The notes under the pieces: generated by a model
The model's input: only the letters and a program-made list of their open reading frames with translations
Told to the model about the DNA's origin: nothing
Database searches by the model: none
Program-made: the position numbers and the translations under genes
Shown: positions 1 through 9,600 of the stretch, one piece after another
Layout: every line of letters starts with the position of its first letter
How positions within the stretch are numbered: position 1 is the first letter of the stretch
DNA from: Rubrivivax sp.
GTDB taxonomy: Bacteria > Pseudomonadota > Gammaproteobacteria > Burkholderiales > Burkholderiaceae_C
Direction of reading: 5' to 3'
Assembly: GCA_016790425.1 (NCBI GenBank)
Contig: JAEUPF010000070.1
Span: 1-46,670, forward strand
Length of the DNA: 46,670 nucleotides

Positions 1-2805
1 GGCCTCACCGCCCTCCGGCCCGAGGTCGACGATCCAGTCCGACGCACGGATGACGTCGAGGTTGTGCTCGATGACGAGCAGCGAGTGCCCGGCATCGAGC
101 AGCTTGCGCAGCGCCCGCATCAGCTTGGCGATGTCGTCGAAATGCAGGCCGGTGGTCGGCTCGTCGAAGAGGAACAGCGTGCCGCGCCGCGCCACCGGCT
201 GCTTCGAGGCCGACACCGCCGCCTCGGCCAGGAAGCCGGCGAGCTTCAGCCGCTGCGCCTCGCCGCCGGAGAGCGTGGGCACCGGCTGCCCCAGGCGCAC
301 GTAGTCCAGTCCCACGTCCACCAGCGGCTGCAGCCGCGCCACCACGTCGCGGTCGCCCTGGAACCAGTGCACGGCCTCGGCCACCGTCAGCTCGAGCACG
401 TCGGCGATGCTGAACTGCTGCGGTCCGCGCATCACCTTCACGTCGAGCACTTCGGCGCGGTAGCGGCGGCCATCGCAGTCGGTGCAGCGCAGGTAGACGT
501 CGGAGAGGAACTGCATCTCCACGTGCTCGAAGCCGCTGCCGCCGCAGGCCGGGCAGCGGCCGTCGCCGGCGTTGAAGCTGAAGGTGCCGGCGGTGTAGCT
601 GCGCTCGCGCGAGAGCGCCGCGTTGGCGAAGATCGCGCGCAGCTCGTCGAAGGCGCCGACGTAGCTCGCCGGGTTGCTGCGCGCCGTCTTGCCGATCGGG
701 CTCTGGTCGACGAACACGGCGTCGGCCAGCGCCTCGGCGCCGAGCAGCCGCTCGTGCGCACCCGGCGTCTCGGTGGCCTTGCCGAAGTGGCGTGCCAGCG
801 CCGGGTACAGCACGTCCTGCATCAGCGTGCTCTTGCCCGAGCCGGAAACGCCGGTGACGCAGACCAGGCGCTGCAGCGGCAGCTCCACCGTGATGCCGGC
901 CAGGTTGTGCTCGCGCGCCCCGGTGACCACGAGCCGCGGCGTCGCCGGCAGCACCGGCCGCCGCTGTGCCAGGCTCACCTGCTTGCGCCCGCCGAGGTAG
1001 GCGCCGGTCAGCGTGTCGGCGTGGCGCGCCGCGTCGGGCGGGCCGTCGAAGACGATGCGCCCGCCGCGCTCGCCGGGCCCCGGGCCGAGGTCGATCAGGC
1101 GGTCGGCGGCCAGCATCACCGCCGGGTCGTGCTCGACGACGACAAGCGTGTTGCCGGCGTCGCGCAGGCGGTGCATCGCCTGCACGATGCGGCCCATGTC
1201 GCGCGGATGCAGGCCGATGCTCGGTTCGTCGAGCACGAACATCGTGTTGACGAGCGAGGTGCCGAGCGCCGTCGTCAGGTTGATGCGCTGCACCTCGCCG
1301 CCACTGAGCGTGCGGCTCTGGCGGTCGAGCGTCAGGTAGCCAAGGCCGACATCGACGAGGTACTTCAGCCGCGTGCGGATCTCGTCCAGCAGCAGCTTCA
1401 GCGCCTCGTCGAGCAGGGCGCTGGGCAGTTCGACGCCGTCGAAGAAGCGGCGCAGGCGCTCGATCGACAGCTGCATCAGGTCGTGCAGCGACAGTCCCGG
1501 CAGCGCCTCGAGCTGCGCGCGCGACCACGCCGCGCCCACCGGCAGGAAGCGGTTCGCCGGAGCGAGCACCGCATCGGCATCGGCCTTCGAGCCCAGCCGC
1601 CACAGCAGCGCCTCCAGCTTCAGCCGCGCGCCGCCGCAGACGGTGCACGGCGTGTAGCTGCGGTACTTCGACAAGAGCACGCGGATGTGCATCTTGTACG
1701 CCTTGCTCTCGAGGTACTCGAAGAAGCGGCGCACGCCGTACCAGGCCTTGTTCCAGTCGCCCTTCCAGTTCGGCGAGCCGCCGATGACCCATTGCCGCTG
1801 CGCCTCGGTGAGTTGCTGCCAGGCGGTGTCGCGCGGGATGCCGGCTTCGCCGGCGTAGCGCAAGAGGTCGTCCTGGCACTCGGCCCAGGCGGGCGTCTGC
1901 AGCGGCTTGATGGCGCCGTTGCGCAGCGTCTTCTTCGCGTCGGGGATCACGAGGCCCCAGTCGACGCCGATGACGCGCCCGAAGCCGCGGCAGGTGTCGC
2001 AGGCGCCGTAGGCGCTGTTGAAGCTGAACAGGCCGGGCTGCGGATCGGCGTAGCGGATGTCGCTCTCGGGGCAGTGCAGGCCGGTGCTGTAGCGCCAGGC
2101 CGCGGCGCCGTCGCCGGCAAGGACGTTCAGCCGCCCGCCGCCGCGCTTGAGCGCCAGCTCGACCGCCTCGACGACGCGCACCTTCTCGGCGCCGGCCAGG
2201 CGCAGGCGGTCGGCGACGACGTCGAGCACCTTCTTGCCGTTGACCACGCGCTCGCCGGCCACGCGCGTGAAGCCGCTCGCCGCGAGCCACTGCTCCTGCT
2301 GCTCGGCGCTGGTGTCGGCGGGCAGCTCGACCGGGAAGGTGAAGACCAGCCGCGGGTCGCCGGCCGCGGCCGCGCGCGCCACCAGGTCCTCGTAGATCGT
2401 CTCCGGTGAGTCGTGCCGCACCGGGTGCGCGGTGGCCTTGTCGAACAGCTGCGCGGCGCGCGCGAACAACAGCTTCAGGTGGTCGTTCAGCTCGGTCATC
2501 GTGCCGACGGTCGAGCGCGACGTGCGCACCGGGTTGGTCTGGTCGATGGCGATGGCCGGCGGCACGCCTTCCACCTTGTCCACCGCCGGCCGGTCCATGC
2601 GGTCGAGGAACTGCCGCGCGTAGGCGCTGAAGGTCTCGACGTAGCGCCGCTGCCCTTCGGCGTACAGCGTGTCGAAGACGAGGCTCGACTTGCCCGAGCC
2701 GCTCGGCCCCGTCACCACCGTCAGCTCGCCGGTGGCGATGTCGAGGTCGAGGTTCTTCAGGTTGTGCTGGCGGGCGCCGCGGACGCGGATCACACCTCGG
2801 GACAT
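1..2805 (-). CDS. uvrA: Excinuclease ABC subunit A (UvrA2-like), C-terminus cut by the window edge
   Basis: DNA-damage recognition ATPase of nucleotide excision repair. The 935 residues present show two ABC ATPase halves: Walker A GPSGSGKS at about residues 33-40 and GVSGSGKS at about 652-659, with signatures LSGGEVQR (about 500) and LSGGEAQR (about 842). The frame stays open through base 1, in the VDLGPEGGE segment that lies near the C-terminus of the family. The zinc module before the second half is complete (CPACGGSG...CTDC). The first module reads HCPES...CDTC, so the second cysteine of the usual CxxC is a serine. The CxxC normally found after the LLFAR motif is also absent, and the family-typical cysteine cluster of the UvrB-interaction region is not seen. 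This pattern fits the UvrA2-like branch better than canonical UvrA. ATG at 2805 was chosen because IRVRGARQHNL, the conserved N-terminus, follows directly. The family is certain; the subclass is inferred. Confidence 0.92.
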   Translation of the reverse strand, partial: MSRGVIRVRGARQHNLKNLDLDIATGELTVVTGPSGSGKSSLVFDTLYAEGQRRYVETFSAYARQFLDRMDRPAVDKVEGVPPAIAIDQTNPVRTSRSTVGTMTELNDHLKLLFARAAQLFDKATAHPVRHDSPETIYEDLVARAAAAGDPRLVFTFPVELPADTSAEQQEQWLAASGFTRVAGERVVNGKKVLDVVADRLRLAGAEKVRVVEAVELALKRGGGRLNVLAGDGAAAWRYSTGLHCPESDIRYADPQPGLFSFNSAYGACDTCRGFGRVIGVDWGLVIPDAKKTLRNGAIKPLQTPAWAECQDDLLRYAGEAGIPRDTAWQQLTEAQRQWVIGGSPNWKGDWNKAWYGVRRFFEYLESKAYKMHIRVLLSKYRSYTPCTVCGGARLKLEALLWRLGSKADADAVLAPANRFLPVGAAWSRAQLEALPGLSLHDLMQLSIERLRRFFDGVELPSALLDEALKLLLDEIRTRLKYLVDVGLGYLTLDRQSRTLSGGEVQRINLTTALGTSLVNTMFVLDEPSIGLHPRDMGRIVQAMHRLRDAGNTLVVVEHDPAVMLAADRLIDLGPGPGERGGRIVFDGPPDAARHADTLTGAYLGGRKQVSLAQRRPVLPATPRLVVTGAREHNLAGITVELPLQRLVCVTGVSGSGKSTLMQDVLYPALARHFGKATETPGAHERLLGAEALADAVFVDQSPIGKTARSNPASYVGAFDELRAIFANAALSRERSYTAGTFSFNAGDGRCPACGGSGFEHVEMQFLSDVYLRCTDCDGRRYRAEVLDVKVMRGPQQFSIADVLELTVAEAVHWFQGDRDVVARLQPLVDVGLDYVRLGQPVPTLSGGEAQRLKLAGFLAEAAVSASKQPVARRGTLFLFDEPTTGLHFDDIAKLMRALRKLLDAGHSLLVIEHNLDVIRASDWIVDLGPEGGEA

Positions 2806-2889
2806 GGCGGGTCGGTTCGGCTTGCGGTTCGGGATCTGCCCGTGCGGCAAGCCCGCGGTGGAAGCACTGGGGCCCGGGGGCAATCGGCC

Positions 2890-2895
2890 AGTATA
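2890..2895 (-). promoter_or_regulatory. Candidate -10 box for uvrA
   Basis: On the minus strand this reads TATACT, one mismatch from the sigma-70 -10 consensus, in an otherwise very GC-rich gap of 293 bp between two divergent genes. It would give a leader of roughly 75-80 nt before the ATG at 2805. No convincing -35 was found 17 bp upstream, and no LexA-type CTG-N10-CAG box was seen. The assignment is tentative. Confidence 0.3.
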
Positions 2896-3098
2896 GGCAA
2901 GCGCCTTCGCGGCCATCGGCGCAGGCGTTTCGCTGCGCCGCCAGCCCCGCTGCGGCCGCCTCGCGCGCCGGTTGAGGGCGCGGATGACCCTGCCCGCGAG
3001 CTTGGGGGGTTGTCCCGGCGGGCGCCGATTCCGACCATCGCGGTCGCATCCGCCGACGCCGCGCGAGACGGCCGGGCGGCAACCAAGGAGGCTCCTTG

Positions 3099-6000
3099 AT
3101 GATCGCGTTCGCGCCGCTGTCGACGCGGTGGCTGCACGGCGCGCTCGCGACCGCGTTCATGCTCGGGGCATGCGGCGGCGGCGGTGGAGAGGCCGCGCCA
3201 GGCGTCGTCGTCAACCGCGCGCCGCAGGTCACCTCCGCGCCGGCGACGACCGCGTCGGTCGGCGTGCCCTACGTCTACGAGGCCAAGGCCAGCGACCCCG
3301 AGGGCGGTGCGCTCGCCTGGTCGCTCACGCAGGCGCCGGCGGGCATGTCGATCGGCGCTGCCGGTGGCCTCGTCACGTGGACGCCGGCACCCGCGCAGGC
3401 GGGCAACCAGGCGGTGGTGCTGCGCGTCGTCGACCCGGCCGGCCTGGCCGCCACGCAGTCCTTCTCGATCGCGGTGACGGCGGCCAACGCCGCGCCGCGC
3501 ATCACCAACACGCCCCCGGCGACCGCGGTCGTCGGGGCCCTCTATCGCCACCAGATCGAGGCCAGCGACCCCGACGGCGACGCGCTCGCATTCACGCTCG
3601 ACGCGGGGCCCGACGGTCTCGGCCTCGACGGGGCCACCGGCATCCTCGGCTGGACGCCGCGGGCCGACCAGCTGGGCAACCACGCCGTCACGCTTCGCGT
3701 GGCCGATGCACGCGGGCTGTCGGCGACGCAGTCGTTCACGCTGACCGTCGTCGCAGGCCGCGCGCCGCCGCAAATCACCTCGGTGCCGGTGACCACGGCC
3801 CTCGTCGGCGCGCTCTACCGCTACGTCGTGCGCGCCGTCGACCCGAACGGCGACGCCTTCACGCTGTCGCTGCTGCAGGCGCCCGCGGGCATGTCGATCG
3901 ATGCCGCGAGCGGCGCGATCACCTGGACACCGGCCGCGCAGCAGACCGGCGCCCAGGCGGTCACCGTGCGCGCCGCCGACGCCGGCGGGCTCGCCACGAC
4001 GCAGGTCTTCTCGGTCGCCGTCGGCGCGGCCAACGTGGCGCCGCAGATCACCTCCGCGCCCGTGACCGCGGCGACGACCGGCCAGCCCTACAGCTATCTC
4101 GTCGTTGCCGCCGACCCGGACGGCGACCCGCTCGCCTACTCGCTGCTACAAGGCCCCGCCGGCATGACGCTGGACGCCGCGAGCGGCCTGCTCGGCTGGA
4201 CGCCCACGGCGGCGCAGGCGGGCTCGCACGCGGTGAGCGTGCGCGCCGCAGACCCCGCCGGCCTGGCGGCGACGCAGTCCTTCGCGATCGCGGTCGCGCC
4301 GGCCAACGCGGCGCCGCAGATCACCACCGCGGCCGTCACGAGCGCGGTGGCCGGCACGGCCTACCGCTACGACGTCGACGCCCTCGATCCGAACGGCGAC
4401 GTGCTCGCCTACGCGCTCGTGCAGGCGCCGGCCGGCATGACCATCGAGGGCGGCAGCGGCGTCATCGCGTGGGCGCCGTCGGCGGCGCAGGCCGGCACCC
4501 ATGCGGTCGTCGTGCGCGTGGCCGACCCGCGCGGTTTGGCCGCCACGCAGAGCTTCTCGATCATCGTCGCGCTGCCCAACGTCGCTGCGGTCATCACCTC
4601 GTCGCCCGTGCTCGGCGCCAGCGTCGGCGCGCCCTATGTCTACAAGGTCATTGCCGCCGACGCCAACGGCGATGTGCTCGCCTACTCGCTGGCGCAGGCG
4701 CCGGCCGGCATGGGCATCGATTCGAGGAGCGGCGTGATCGCCTGGACGCCTTCGTACGCGCAGGTCGGCCGGCAGGCGGTGACGGTGCGCGTCGTCGACC
4801 CCGGCGGCCTCGCCGCCACGCAGTCGTTCGACGTCGTCGTCGGCGGCACGACGCGCGCCGACATGGCCACGCCCGCCGACACGAAGGCCGACGCCGGCGG
4901 CACGGCGACGATCTCGCTGAACTGGGTGCGCGTGCCGACGGCCGCCGACACGCTGCAGTTCATGCACCTCGTCAGCGGCAGCGGGCAGGTGTGGTCGGTG
5001 GACGATCACTGGACCGCTTCGGCCACCTGGGCTGCCGGCGCCTTCACCGAGGCGCGCACGATCACCGTGCCGGCCGGCCTGCCGGCGGGCACCTACGACA
5101 TCCGCGTCGGGCTTTCGGGCGGCAACCCGTGGGGCAACTTCGCGCTCGCCGCCGGCGCCGGCGTCACCGACCCGGCCGGCGACCACCGCTACCGCGTCGG
5201 CACGCTCACCGTCGAAGGCACCTCCGCCGGCGGCTCGATGCAGATGGCCTGCGCCGACGGTGCCGGCTGGCAGTGCAGCGGCCAGACCGTGCTGCGCACC
5301 GATCGCGGCGTCGCGCTCACGCGCTCGGGCGTGCAGGCCTACGGCCGCTCGACGAGCGACAGGGGCGCGACGAACCCGAACCGCGCCACCGCCTTCGGCC
5401 TCGCGGTGGCCAGCGGCGGTGTGGCCGAGATCCGCGTGCGCAAGGACGGCAACGCGGCGCCGGTCGATGCGGCCGTGCTGCTCAGCGACCTCGACATCTT
5501 CTGGAGCGGCCAGCAGAACCGGCCGCAGATCATCGAAACGTTCAACCCCACCGCCGGCCGCGTCTTCCTCGAAGGCTCCGGCGCGCTGGGCGGGGGCGGA
5601 TTGCCGCCCAGTTCCGACCTCGACTACTACGACTTCGCCAGGCTCGGCACGGCCGGCACGCGCGAGAACTACGCCAACAACCGCTACTTCCCGCGCGCCG
5701 CTGCGCCGCGCTGCGTGCCGGGCGGCTGGTGCTCGACCTACGAGACCACCGGCCTGCAGTTCGGCGGCGGCTCGTGGCGCTCCGGCGGCAGCGACCCCGA
5801 CCGCATCACCGGCATGCGCAACCACGAGGACGGCGACGTGCACGCCGGCAACGGGCTGCCCGACGGCAACGGCAACCCCACGCTGCTGCCCGGCGCCAGC
5901 GGCTTCGGCGTGCCGATGCCGGGGTCCAAGGGCTACCGCACGCTCGACCACTGGAGCTACCGCTACGGCAACCTGGCCTCGTGGTTCACCGAAGACACGG

Positions 6001-6464
6001 TGAGCATCGCCGAGTGGGGCGGCATCAACGAACACAACAAGAACCGCCGCGGCTTCGTTGCCTTCGGCGACACCACCGACCCCGCTGCCGTGCCGGGCAG
6101 CGGCACGGCCACCTACTTCGGCATCGTGCGCTTGCGCTACACGGCCAACGGCAGCAGCGATCCGGCCCTGTACAGCGGCCAGGCCACGGTGGTGGTGAAC
6201 TTCGCCAGCCGCACCGTGACCGTCTCGATCCAGGGCACCCCCGTGGACATGACGGCCACGGCGACGCTGGCCTCCGGCGCCAACGCCAACTACCTGCAAG
6301 GGCCCGCCGCCAGCGGCGGCCTGAGCGGCGGTCTCGGTGGCCGCCTGTTCGGCCCGATGACGGGCGGCGGCGCGGGCAGCGCGCCGGCGGAGATCGGCGG
6401 CGCGTTCTCGCTGACGAACGGCAACGCGGCCGTGGTCGGCGGCTTCATCGCGCGGCTGCAGTAG
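3099..6464 (+). CDS. Secreted lipoprotein with six Ig-like repeats, an unrecognised domain and a TbpB-like C-terminal barrel
   Basis: Predicted surface lipoprotein of 1121 residues. The signal peptide ends in a lipobox LGAC with Cys25 followed by a glycine run. Residues about 39-583 are six repeats of roughly 90 residues. Each opens N-x-AP-x-IT and carries DPNGD or a variant, QAPAGM, WTP and DPxGLAATQSF, the pattern of putative Ig/CADG (He_PIG) domains. After a linker with a beta-rich segment, residues about 706-1121 match the C-terminus of the minus-strand protein at 36254-39082 over nearly their whole length. The last ~50 residues (GGRLFGP...AEIGGAFSL...VGGFIA) resemble the closing strands of the transferrin-binding-protein-B/Slam-substrate barrel. 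AAGGAGG at 3085-3091 lies about 8 nt from the ATG at 3099. An in-frame TTG one codon earlier is less likely. Adhesion or ligand binding at the cell surface is inferred; the ~300-residue domain before the barrel is not recognised. Confidence 0.85.
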   Translation: MIAFAPLSTRWLHGALATAFMLGACGGGGGEAAPGVVVNRAPQVTSAPATTASVGVPYVYEAKASDPEGGALAWSLTQAPAGMSIGAAGGLVTWTPAPAQAGNQAVVLRVVDPAGLAATQSFSIAVTAANAAPRITNTPPATAVVGALYRHQIEASDPDGDALAFTLDAGPDGLGLDGATGILGWTPRADQLGNHAVTLRVADARGLSATQSFTLTVVAGRAPPQITSVPVTTALVGALYRYVVRAVDPNGDAFTLSLLQAPAGMSIDAASGAITWTPAAQQTGAQAVTVRAADAGGLATTQVFSVAVGAANVAPQITSAPVTAATTGQPYSYLVVAADPDGDPLAYSLLQGPAGMTLDAASGLLGWTPTAAQAGSHAVSVRAADPAGLAATQSFAIAVAPANAAPQITTAAVTSAVAGTAYRYDVDALDPNGDVLAYALVQAPAGMTIEGGSGVIAWAPSAAQAGTHAVVVRVADPRGLAATQSFSIIVALPNVAAVITSSPVLGASVGAPYVYKVIAADANGDVLAYSLAQAPAGMGIDSRSGVIAWTPSYAQVGRQAVTVRVVDPGGLAATQSFDVVVGGTTRADMATPADTKADAGGTATISLNWVRVPTAADTLQFMHLVSGSGQVWSVDDHWTASATWAAGAFTEARTITVPAGLPAGTYDIRVGLSGGNPWGNFALAAGAGVTDPAGDHRYRVGTLTVEGTSAGGSMQMACADGAGWQCSGQTVLRTDRGVALTRSGVQAYGRSTSDRGATNPNRATAFGLAVASGGVAEIRVRKDGNAAPVDAAVLLSDLDIFWSGQQNRPQIIETFNPTAGRVFLEGSGALGGGGLPPSSDLDYYDFARLGTAGTRENYANNRYFPRAAAPRCVPGGWCSTYETTGLQFGGGSWRSGGSDPDRITGMRNHEDGDVHAGNGLPDGNGNPTLLPGASGFGVPMPGSKGYRTLDHWSYRYGNLASWFTEDTVSIAEWGGINEHNKNRRGFVAFGDTTDPAAVPGSGTATYFGIVRLRYTANGSSDPALYSGQATVVVNFASRTVTVSIQGTPVDMTATATLASGANANYLQGPAASGGLSGGLGGRLFGPMTGGGAGSAPAEIGGAFSLTNGNAAVVGGFIARLQ
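3213..4848 (+). repeat. Six in-frame ~270-bp repeats encoding Ig-like domains
   Basis: Six consecutive units of about 270-275 bp, each encoding one Ig-like domain, lie head to tail inside the lipoprotein gene. The conserved core of each unit encodes GLAATQSF or a close variant followed by the next N-x-AP start. Units differ in sequence, so they look like an old domain array rather than a recent expansion. Confidence 0.8.
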
Positions 6465-6543
6465 GCCGGCAGGCGGCAGGCGGCGGCGGGCGCTGGCCCT
6501 GCAGGGCGCCGTGCATGCTCCGGGCTAACCCTGATGTGAGGTA

Positions 6544-6564
6544 GGCCGCCGGGCGGCCGTTCTT
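6544..6564 (+). terminator. Weak candidate terminator after the Ig-repeat lipoprotein gene
   Basis: GGCCGCC (6544-6550) can pair with GGCGGCC (6552-6558); in practice this is a 5-6 bp GC stem with a 3-5 nt loop. It is followed by GTTCTTC, a poor U-tract. It lies about 80 bp after the stop codon and 125 bp before the next start. Confidence 0.3.
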
Positions 6565-6690
6565 CACTCCTGCCGGCCAGCGCTCCCGCAAGCGCGGGGT
6601 TGTCCGCCGCGCGGGCGCTTCGTGAACATCCGGTCACGTTTCAACACAAGCCGGCACACGAAGAACGCCGGCCCGTCCGAGGGGCTCCGC

Positions 6691-9600
6691 ATGAAGAAAA
6701 CTCGTCCGCTGCGCACGGCGTTTCTGGCGCTTTCCTCGCTGGCCGCCGCGGTTCTCGTCGCTTCGTGCGGCGGCGGCGGCAGCGAAACCGATCCGGCCGC
6801 CACCGCCGCGGCCGGCAAAGGCGCGGCGGAACAGAAGCGCAAGCTGCCGCCGGGCACGCCGGTGAACGCCGACGCGCATCTGCGCGGCCAGTTCGGCCCG
6901 GTGCAGCCGTGGCCGGTGATCCCGGTGCACGCCGTGCTCACCGCCGACGGCCGCGTGCTCAGCTACGGCACGCGCGAGACCGGCCAGCAGACCGCGTTCT
7001 TCCAGTACGCGGTATGGGACATCGAGGACAACAGCCACACCACCTGGACCAACGGCACCGGCACCGACATCTTCTGCAGCAGCCAGATCCTGCTGCCCGC
7101 CGGCGACCAGGTCTTCATCGCCGGCGGCGACAACTGGACCGGCAGCGGCACCACCAACACCGGCAACAACAACAGCAACCTCTTCGCCACCGCGAACAGC
7201 TCGCTGACGCGGCAGGCCAACATGAACCGGGCGCGCTGGTACTCCAGCTCGACCATGCTGCTCAGCGGCGAGGTCTACATCCAGGGCGGCACCGGCGGCA
7301 CCGACCGCCCCGAGGTGCGGGGCGCCAACGGCGCGTTCCGCCTGCTCGGCGGCGCCGACACCAGCACGCTGGACTTCATGTACCCGCGCAACTTCATCGC
7401 GCCGGACGGCCGCGTCTTCGGCTTCGACAGCGCCGGGCGCATGTACTACGTCAACGCCGGCGGCACCGGCACCTTCACCAGCGCCGGCCAGTTCAGCGCC
7501 ACGGTGGCGGGCAGCGATGCCAGCGCGGCGATGTTCTCGCCCGGCCGCATCCTGCAGTTCGGCGGCAACAGCAACGGCGCCATCGTCATTGACATCACCG
7601 CCGGCGGCACGCCCCGCGTCACCAACACCGCGGCGATGGCGATGCAGCGGCGCCTGGGCACCGCCACCGTCATGGCCGACGGCAAGGTGCTCGCCAGCGG
7701 CGGCAGCCGGGTGTGGAACGAGATGACCGACGTCGTCTATGACGCCGAGATCTGGAACCCCGCCAACGGCCAGTGGACGCGCGCCGCCACCGCCGTGCAG
7801 GCGCGCCTGTATCACAGCGTGGGCCTGCTGCTGCCCGACGCCACGGTGCTGGTCGCCGGCGGCGGCGCCCCGGGGCCGCAGAACAACCTCAACGCCGAGA
7901 TCTACCACCCGCCGTACCTGTTCACCAGCGGCGCCGAGGCGGTGCGGCCGGTGATCGCCACCGCGCCCACCGTTGTCGACCCGGGCAAGACGGTGGCCGT
8001 GAGCTTCACCCATCCGAACGGCCGCCCGGCCAGCCGCGTCACCTTCGCCAAGACCGGCTCGGTCACGCACAGCTGGAACATGGATCAGCGCTTCGTCGAC
8101 CTGCCGTTCACCGCCGGCGCCAACGGCACGCTGGCGGTTCAGATCCCGGCCCGCGCCTCCGACGTGCCCCCGGGCATGTGGATGATGTTCGTCTTCGACG
8201 ACGCCGGCGTTCCTTCGGTGGCGAAGATGGTGCGCGTCAACGTCGCGCCGACGCTCAACGTCGCCGTCGCGCCCACGATCACCGCCCCGGGCAACCAGGG
8301 CGGCAGCGCCGGCACGCCGATCGCCGGGCTGCAGATGGCTGCCAGCGACCCCAACGGCGACGCGCTCGCGTACTCGGCCAGCGGCCTGCCGCCCGGCCTG
8401 GCCATCGATGCGGCCACCGGCTTCATCAGCGGCACGCCGGCCACGCCCGGCACCTACAGCGTCACCGTCGCCGCCAGCGACGGCATCAACAGCGCCAGCA
8501 CCAGCTTCACCTGGACCATCAGCGGCGCCGGCGCGACGCTGACGATCACCCAGGCCACCGTGCCTGCGCCCTCGGTCAGCGGCACCAGCGCCACCTTCAC
8601 CGCCAGCGCCAGCGGCACCAACGTGCGCTACCGCTGGAACTTCGGCGACGGCAGCGCCGTCACCGCCTGGTCGGCCAGCGGGAGTGCCAGCCGCACTTAC
8701 GCCGCGCCCGGCATCTACTTCGTCACCGTCACCGTCACCGACGACAGCGGCGCGCAGGTGTCGCAGACGGTGATGCACCAGGTGTTCCTCACCGCCACGG
8801 CCAATGCGCCCAGCATCAGCGGCCAGATGGCCTACGAGCCGAGGAGCGGCGCGCCGGCGAGGCTGTGGGTGGTGAACCCGGACAACGACAGCGTCTCGGT
8901 CTTCGACACCGCGGCGCGCACGCGCACGGCCGAGATCGCGGTGGGCACCGCGCCGCGCGCGCTGGCCATCGCGCCGGACGGCTCGGTGTGGGTCGCCAAC
9001 CGCGGCAGCGGCACGATCAGCGTCATCAGCCCGGCAACGCTGGCCGTCACGCGCAGCATCAGCATGCCGCGCGGCAGCCTGCCCTACGGCATCGCGATGG
9101 CGCGCACGAGCGGCAGCGCGCTGGTGGCGCTCGAAGGCACCGGCCAGCTGCTGAAGGTCAGCACCAGCACCTTCGCCACCACCGGCACGCTCGGGGTGGG
9201 TGCCAACGCGCGCCACGTGGCCGTGGCCGCTGACGGCAGCACCGCGTTCGTCTCGCGCTTCATCACGCCGCCGCTGGCCGGCGAGGCCACCGCCACCGTC
9301 GACACCGCCTCGGGCGGCGGCCAGGTGGTCGTGGTCAATGCCGGCTCGATGAGCACGGTGCGCACGATCACGCTGGCGCACAGCAACAAGCCCGACGCCG
9401 AGAACCAGGGCCGGGGCATCCCGAACTACCTCGGGGCCGTGGCCATCTCGCCCGACGGCTCGCAGGCGGTGGTGCCGAGCAAGATGGACAACGTCGCGCG
9501 CGGCACGCAGCGCGACGGGCTGGCGCTGAACTTCCAGAACACGGTGCGCGCGATCAGCTCGCGCATCGTGATGAGCAGCCAGAGCGAGGACCTGGCTGCC

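Noticed and set aside
64-2409. A 781-codon plus-strand frame opposite uvrA
   Set aside because: Composition is His/Gln/Arg/Ala-rich with no domain signal, the usual antisense shadow in GC-rich genomes.
2806-3098. Search for a LexA box in the uvrA leader
   Set aside because: The only CTG/CAG pair is spaced by about 19 bp rather than 10, so no SOS box is claimed.
5-3232. A 1075-codon open frame on the minus strand
   Set aside because: It is out of frame with the uvrA motifs and is rich in Arg/Ala/Gly; uvrA occupies the frame beginning at 2805.
3213-4848. Periodic repeats considered as a CRISPR array
   Set aside because: Units are ~270 bp, coding and without spacers; they are protein domain repeats.
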